Source of the DNA: UBA1426 sp052034085
Lineage (GTDB): Bacteria; Bacillota; Clostridia; Peptostreptococcales; Anaerovoracaceae
Length of the DNA: 64,000 bases
Reading direction: 5' to 3'
NCBI GenBank assembly: GCA_052034085.1
Contig: JBPOJA010000026.1
Span: 4,053 to 68,052, forward strand
Part shown: one piece after another, positions 59,909 through 64,000 of the stretch
Layout: the number at the start of each line of letters is the position of its first letter
How positions within the stretch are numbered: position 1 is the stretch's first letter
Translations under genes and position numbers: made by a program
Notes under the pieces: model-generated
Told to the model about the DNA's origin: nothing
Database searches by the model: none
Seen by the model: only the letters and a program-made list of their open reading frames with translations

Positions 59909-60178
59909 ATGGCAAACATTAAATCTGCTAAGAAAAGAATAGGCGTCATAGCAAGGAAAACAGCGGCAAACAAGAGGGTGAAAAACCATCTTAAGGAGAT
60001 TGTCAAAAGCTATGACAAGGCCATTGCAGACAAGGATTTAAGCCTTGCCCAGGAAAAGCTGGCTCTGGCAGAAAAGAAACTGATGCAGGCCGCGTCAAAA
60101 GGAACCATTCACAAGAATGCCGCTTCCAGAAAAGTTTCAAGAATGACCGTGAAGCTGAACAAGGCAAAGGCTGAGTAA
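59909..60178 (+). CDS. rpsT: 30S ribosomal protein bS20
   Basis: 89 residues, MANIKSAKKRIGVIARKTAANKR with Lys-rich helices throughout. Binds 16S rRNA early in assembly. GTGGGGTG precedes the ATG and a clean terminator follows, so it is monocistronic; rpsT divergent from lepA is the usual arrangement. Confidence 0.98.
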   Translation: MANIKSAKKRIGVIARKTAANKRVKNHLKEIVKSYDKAIADKDLSLAQEKLALAEKKLMQAASKGTIHKNAASRKVSRMTVKLNKAKAE

Positions 60179-60199
60179 TCTCACCCGTCCCCACAGAAT

Positions 60200-60236
60200 A
60201 AAAGCCGGATGTGTCTCCCGGCTTTTTTTATTTTTT
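60200..60236 (+). terminator. terminator after rpsT
   Basis: Stem AAAGCCGG (60201-60208) with CCGGCTTT (60218-60225) followed by a long T-rich run. The flanking A-run could also help end the convergent gene at 60268. Confidence 0.95.
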
Positions 60237-60267
60237 GTATTTTTTCAAGCCGGCGCAGCCTGCGCCC

Positions 60268-61977
60268 TTATTTCCCCAGGTGCTTGAAGCGCTGTATCTT
60301 TTTGGTCGTGGTCTTTATGAATTCGTCTTTTCTGATGCTTATATTCCTGATTCGCTTATATATGGGCAGTTTTTCATTGATGTCTTTGATGGCTTCCTTT
60401 ATAAGCTTGTAGATGCCTGCTTCATCCAGATCCTCGCCGAATTCCTCGTAAATGGTTTCATAGTCGGGATGAACCTGTATTCCTACCACTGTGCCGGCTT
60501 CTTCGTCATCATCAACTCCGTGGACCAGGCTTTCATGAATATATTTGTTTCTGTTGGCATACATTTCTATTTCTTCGGGATATATATTTTTGCCGGTCTT
60601 GGTTACGATGACATTCTTTTTTCTGCCTGTGATATAAAGCCAATCCTCTTCATCGAGGTATCCCAGGTCGCCTGTATAAAACCAGCCATCCTTCAAAACC
60701 GCCGCCGTTTCTTCAGGCATCCGGTAATATCCCAGCATTACATTGGGTCCTTTATAAATAATTTCTCCTATACCGTCCTCGTCCGGATTGTCTATTTTTA
60801 GTTCTCCGGAAAAAACCACATGACCCACGGAGTTTTCCCTGCCAAAACGGCTGCAAAAATCAGGAGTTCCCGTTACCAGGGGGGAGCACTCGGTCAGGCC
60901 ATATCCCTGAAGAAAGCCGATTCCGAAATCTTCATAGCCCCTGGCTACATCCGGATCCACAGCCGCCGCACCGCAGACTACCAGTCTCAACTTGCCTCCA
61001 AAGCTGTTGTAAATCGCTTTGAAAAGTTTTCTTTCCAGGTGAATCCCCATTTTTCCCAAAGTTCTGCTGACTTTGATGGCTTTTTTCAGAGTTCCGCTCT
61101 TTCCGGATTTTTCGGCCTGTTTCCATATCTTGCTGTAGATGGATTCAAAGATAAGCGGCACTCCCACCAGTATGGTGGCTTGTGCTTCGGCAAAGTTTTT
61201 GGCTACATATTTCAGGCCTTCGCAGAAAGCAGCGGAAGCCCCGCTGTACATGACAAAAAGCATGCCCAAAGTATTTTCAAAAGTATGATGTATGGGAAGC
61301 AGGGACAGGGTTCTGTCCTCAGGGGTTACTTTGACTATTCTGGCTGTGTCCATGATATTATGGACTATATTTCTGTGGCAGAGCATAATGCCTTTGGCGG
61401 TTCCTGTTGTTCCTGAGCTGAACAGAAGCATGTTCATGGCTTCCGTGTCGGGTTCCAGCCTGGTATATTCATCATTGCCAGATGCAAGCAGATCCTCGCC
61501 TCGGGCTTTCAGGGCCTCCCATTGGCCCTTGCCGTCAAGATAAACCTGCATCATTATTTTGTGGTCAACCGGTAAATCATCAAAAACATCCTTATAGGTG
61601 TCAGTGTAAAAAACGGCATCGCATTCAGAGATTTTCATAAGGTTGTGGATTTCTTCTTTAAGAAGTTCCTTATCCAGCGGGACAACGACACCCAGGCCGC
61701 AAACCACTGCCAGATAAGTAACTATCCACTGATAGCAGTTTTCTCCTATGATGGCCACTTTTTTGTCTTTCAGGCCCATCTCCACCAGAGCGGTTCCAAG
61801 CGCATTGACATCACGGCCCAGCCGCTGATAGCTGGTTTCGAAATAATCTCCTGCTTTTTCTTTTTTCGACAGAAAAACCGGCCTGTCCGCAAAAAGCTTC
61901 ACACTCTGATTCAGCATGTCCTTTATGGACGTTATTTCCCTGGCCGGATAAAGGTGCTTCTCAATTTCACATTTCAT
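60268..61977 (-). CDS. AMP-dependent acyl-CoA synthetase (long-chain type)
   Basis: 569 residues. Adenylation motifs LLFSSGTTGTAKGIML (about 185-200), GYGLTECSP, GWFYTGDLGYLDEEDWLYITGRKKN and the late lysine in RNKYIHES/IKDINEKLP region typical of FadD/FAA-like synthetases. It would activate a fatty or other carboxylic acid with ATP. Single gene, AGGATTCC before the start. True chain length is unknown. Confidence 0.9.
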   Translation of the reverse strand: MKCEIEKHLYPAREITSIKDMLNQSVKLFADRPVFLSKKEKAGDYFETSYQRLGRDVNALGTALVEMGLKDKKVAIIGENCYQWIVTYLAVVCGLGVVVPLDKELLKEEIHNLMKISECDAVFYTDTYKDVFDDLPVDHKIMMQVYLDGKGQWEALKARGEDLLASGNDEYTRLEPDTEAMNMLLFSSGTTGTAKGIMLCHRNIVHNIMDTARIVKVTPEDRTLSLLPIHHTFENTLGMLFVMYSGASAAFCEGLKYVAKNFAEAQATILVGVPLIFESIYSKIWKQAEKSGKSGTLKKAIKVSRTLGKMGIHLERKLFKAIYNSFGGKLRLVVCGAAAVDPDVARGYEDFGIGFLQGYGLTECSPLVTGTPDFCSRFGRENSVGHVVFSGELKIDNPDEDGIGEIIYKGPNVMLGYYRMPEETAAVLKDGWFYTGDLGYLDEEDWLYITGRKKNVIVTKTGKNIYPEEIEMYANRNKYIHESLVHGVDDDEEAGTVVGIQVHPDYETIYEEFGEDLDEAGIYKLIKEAIKDINEKLPIYKRIRNISIRKDEFIKTTTKKIQRFKHLGK

Positions 61978-62031
61978 TTCGGAATCCTCCGCATATTAGT
62001 GGGCACTACGCATTCATGATAACCTATGGAC

Positions 62032-62059
62032 TTGCCTTTGTACACAGCTTTGCTATAAT
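62032..62059 (+). promoter_or_regulatory. deoD promoter
   Basis: TTGCCT (62032-62037), 16-bp spacer, TATAAT (62054-62059); about 65-nt leader to the ATG at 62126. Confidence 0.7.
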
Positions 62060-62125
62060 TTACTCAAGTTATATTCTATGTCTGTTCGTCGGATGAAATG
62101 TAATTCAGCAGTAAGGAGGGTAATT

Positions 62126-62836
62126 ATGAGCACAGCGCATATAAATGCCGCCAAGAAAGGCGAAATCGCAGAAACTATACTTATGCCCGGAGATCCCCTG
62201 AGAGCAAAATTCATTGCAGAAAACTTCCTGGATAATCCGGTCTGCTTCAACGAAATCAGAGGTATGCTGGGTTTTACCGGAAGTTATAAGGGTGTGCCCA
62301 TTTCAGTTATGGGATCCGGCATGGGAATGCCTTCCATGGGCATTTACAGCTTTGAGCTGATTAATGAATACGGTGTTAAAAATCTGATACGTATTGGCTC
62401 TGCCGGTTCATTCAGAGAGGATGTGGGCCTTATGGACATAGTGCTGGGTCTGAGTGCGTCTACAGACTCCAACTGGCAGCATACTTATGGACTTAAAGGA
62501 AATCTGGCTCCCTGCTGCAGTTATGATCTGCTGGTAAAAGTTCAGGAAGCTTCAAAGGAAACGAATATTCCCATTACTGCGGGCAATCTGGTTTCCTGTG
62601 ATGTTTTTTATGAGGATGATCCGGACTGGTGGAAGGCCTGGGCAAAAGTGGGAGTTATAGGAGTTGAAATGGAAGCTGCCGCCTTATATATGAATGCTGC
62701 AAGGCTGGGTGCCAAGGCCCTGTGCATGGTAACAATCAGCGACCACTTCATTACCGGCGGAAAACTCACGGCAGAAGAGAGGCAGAAGTCATTTACCGAT
62801 ATGATGACCCTGGCGCTGGAAGCTGCTATTAAATGA
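62126..62836 (+). CDS. deoD: purine-nucleoside phosphorylase, DeoD type
   Basis: 236 residues from ATG 62126 with AAGGAGGG (62113-62120) six bases upstream. LMPGDPLRAKFIAENFL, GSGMGMPSMGIYSFEL, RIGSAGSF and GVEMEAAALY match the hexameric family; SDHF carries the base-contacting Asp. It releases purine bases from nucleosides with phosphate. The stop is ten bases before repeat R2. Confidence 0.96.
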   Translation: MSTAHINAAKKGEIAETILMPGDPLRAKFIAENFLDNPVCFNEIRGMLGFTGSYKGVPISVMGSGMGMPSMGIYSFELINEYGVKNLIRIGSAGSFREDVGLMDIVLGLSASTDSNWQHTYGLKGNLAPCCSYDLLVKVQEASKETNIPITAGNLVSCDVFYEDDPDWWKAWAKVGVIGVEMEAAALYMNAARLGAKALCMVTISDHFITGGKLTAEERQKSFTDMMTLALEAAIK

Positions 62837-62845
62837 CAGTAATCG

Positions 62846-62982
62846 ATGACAGGGGGACAGCCCTTTTGTCACCTTTTCTCACAACTGAACAGGCTTGTGG
62901 CGGAAATCGGAAAACTTCTCTACTCTGCCACAAGCCTGCTTAAATTTTGGGGATTGTGTCAAAAGGGCTGTCCCCCTGTCAT
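62846..62982. repeat. repeat family R2, copy 5 with an inner insert
   Basis: Outer arms GACAGGGGGACAGCCC...GGGCTGTCCCCCTGTC separated by about 85 bases instead of a few. The insert has its own perfect 12-bp inverted repeat, CAGGCTTGTGGC (62890-62901) with GCCACAAGCCTG (62927-62938). Lies between deoD and cysK. Confidence 0.9.
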
Positions 62983-63017
62983 TTTTCAGCGTTTATAATA
63001 ACAATCTTCAGGGCATA

Positions 63018-63034
63018 ATTTAGGTGTCCTAAAT
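63018..63034 (+). promoter_or_regulatory. palindrome in the cysK leader, possible operator
   Basis: ATTTAGG-TGT-CCTAAAT, about 20 bases downstream of a TATAAT (62994-62999). Suitable for a dimeric repressor or a small hairpin; the -35 is unclear because repeat R2 abuts it. Confidence 0.4.
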
Positions 63035-63056
63035 CTTATATGGAGCGAATAAAACG

Positions 63057-63968
63057 ATGAGCATGAAAGCCGGACCTTACAACAACATTTTGGATACCAT
63101 AGGCGGCACCCCCCTGGTCAGAATAAACAGAATGAATCCCAACCCAAACGTCGAACTGTTAGCCAAACTGGAAGGGTTTAACCCCACCGGGAGTATCAAG
63201 GACAGAATAGCCCTGAAAATGATAGAGCAGGCAGAAGCTGATGGTATTCTAACCAAAGGCAAAACTATTATAGAAGCCACTTCCGGTAACACCGGCATTG
63301 GCCTGGCCATGATAGGCAGGATCAAGGGTTACAAGGTTGAGATTGTCATGAGCGAAGCTGTTTCCACAGAAAGACGTAAAATGATAAAAGCCTTCGGTGG
63401 AGAAGTTGTTTTAACAGACCCTGATCTGGGCACTGACGGTGCAATAATTAAGGCCAGGGAATTATGTGAGGCCAATCCCGACAAATATTTTAACCCAAAT
63501 CAGTTTTCCAATGAAAACAACAAACTTGCTCACTACTATGCAACAGCCGAAGAAATCTGGGAGCAGTCGGAAGGGAAAGTGACCCATTTCGTCTCGGCCC
63601 TGGGAACATCCGGAACTCTGATGGGTGTCGGTATGGGATTGAGGGAGAAGAATCCTGACATAAAAATAGTGGAAGCCCACCCCGTAAAAGGCCATTATAT
63701 CCAAGGCTTGAAAAGCATGGAGGAAGCTCTGGTGCCCGAACTTTATGATCCTTCAAAAATAGATATAAGTATCAAGATAGAGTCCCAGGAAGCTTTTGAA
63801 ATGGCCAGGCAAATCGTTGACAAAGAAGGCATTTTCGTAGGCATGAGCAGCGGAGCAGCTATGCTAGCAGCTTTAGAAGTTGCGAAAAATATAGAAAAAG
63901 GAACTATCGTGGTAATATTCCCTGACAGAGGAGAAAAATATCTTAGCACCGATTTGTTCCTTGTATAG
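63057..63968 (+). CDS. cysK: cysteine synthase (O-acetylserine sulfhydrylase)
   Basis: 303 residues. PLP lysine in GFNPTGSIKDRIA, TSGNTGIGLAMIG and the phosphate-binding SALGTSGTLMGVG are present, and GKGTIV-like C-terminus FPDRGEKYLSTDLF. It makes cysteine from O-acetylserine and sulfide; a cystathionine-synthase-like use cannot be excluded. GGAGCG precedes the ATG; a second ATG two codons later is possible. Confidence 0.93.
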   Translation: MSMKAGPYNNILDTIGGTPLVRINRMNPNPNVELLAKLEGFNPTGSIKDRIALKMIEQAEADGILTKGKTIIEATSGNTGIGLAMIGRIKGYKVEIVMSEAVSTERRKMIKAFGGEVVLTDPDLGTDGAIIKARELCEANPDKYFNPNQFSNENNKLAHYYATAEEIWEQSEGKVTHFVSALGTSGTLMGVGMGLREKNPDIKIVEAHPVKGHYIQGLKSMEEALVPELYDPSKIDISIKIESQEAFEMARQIVDKEGIFVGMSSGAAMLAALEVAKNIEKGTIVVIFPDRGEKYLSTDLFLV

Positions 63969-63972
63969 CTTT

Positions 63973-64000
63973 ATGACAGGGGGACAGCCCTTTTGACACC
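63973..64000. repeat. repeat family R2, copy 6 (cut by window end)
   Basis: ATGACAGGGGGACAGCCCTT followed by TTGACACC, five bases past the cysK stop; the second arm is outside the window. Confidence 0.8.

Overview
The window reads as chromosomal DNA from an anaerobic, amino- or hydroxy-acid-fermenting member of the class Clostridia (Bacillota). The main evidence is the core block hrcA-grpE-dnaK-dnaJ-prmA-rsmE-mtaB-HIT-rpsU-phoH-ybeY-cdd-era-recO-(DUF4342)-glyS-ppdK, preceded by lepA-hemW. This is the usual clostridial order, although dgkA and yqeY are missing from it. Supporting evidence is the oxygen-sensitive 2-hydroxyacyl-CoA dehydratase with its activator, pyruvate phosphate dikinase, and AGGAGG-type ribosome sites. 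I cannot name a genus. Base composition looks moderate but was not computed.

Layout. (1) 1-2500: the start of a sugar aminotransferase gene (truncated by the window edge), a winged-helix regulator and a divergent AAA ATPase, with three helically phased repeats between the two divergent promoters. (2) 2547-20056, all on the minus strand: a catabolic gene set. It is read from a clear sigma-54 (-24/-12) promoter at 18524-18538, just downstream of its likely activator gene (PAS-AAA-HTH). The order is 2-hydroxyacyl-CoA dehydratase A/B plus activator, 3-hydroxyacyl-CoA dehydrogenase, enoyl-CoA hydratase, thiolase, CoA-transferase, class III aminotransferase, iron alcohol dehydrogenase, TRAP transporter P-Q-M, a LarA-like nickel-pincer isomerase, a ThiF/HesA protein and panB. 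Together these genes look like uptake of a small carboxylate (probably amino- or hydroxy-substituted), conversion to a hydroxy acid, CoA activation, dehydration, and beta-oxidation to acetyl-CoA. The exact substrate is not settled, and this is the best candidate for an undescribed pathway. (3) 20.1-28 kb: a broken or unusual ThiS-like gene, bacterioferritin, a MATE exporter, an M28 peptidase lipoprotein and threonine aldolase, with many short tandem repeats between and even inside genes. (4) 27.5-32.7 kb: a four-gene operon of unknown function (two membrane proteins, a 1037-residue exported protein, a 301-residue soluble protein). (5) 33-35 kb: a GNAT acetyltransferase and a putative nuclease-fold protein. 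(6) 35.6-59.8 kb, minus strand: the housekeeping block described above, under CIRCE/HrcA control at its heat-shock end and interrupted at 44.75-46.3 kb by an IS1202-like insertion sequence. (7) 59.9-64 kb: rpsT, an acyl-CoA synthetase, deoD and cysK.

Two families of dispersed intergenic repeats stand out. R1 (three copies, about 182 bp) is built from four copies of one roughly 26-bp motif arranged forward-forward-reverse-reverse with constant spacing. R2 (five copies plus one cut by the window end) is a near-perfect palindrome around GACAGGGGGACAGCCC and sits at gene boundaries inside the housekeeping half. A separate 30-bp tandem repeat appears to have been captured as protein-coding sequence in the MATE gene and at the 3' end of the gene at 27542-28447. 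No tRNA, rRNA or CRISPR array was seen.
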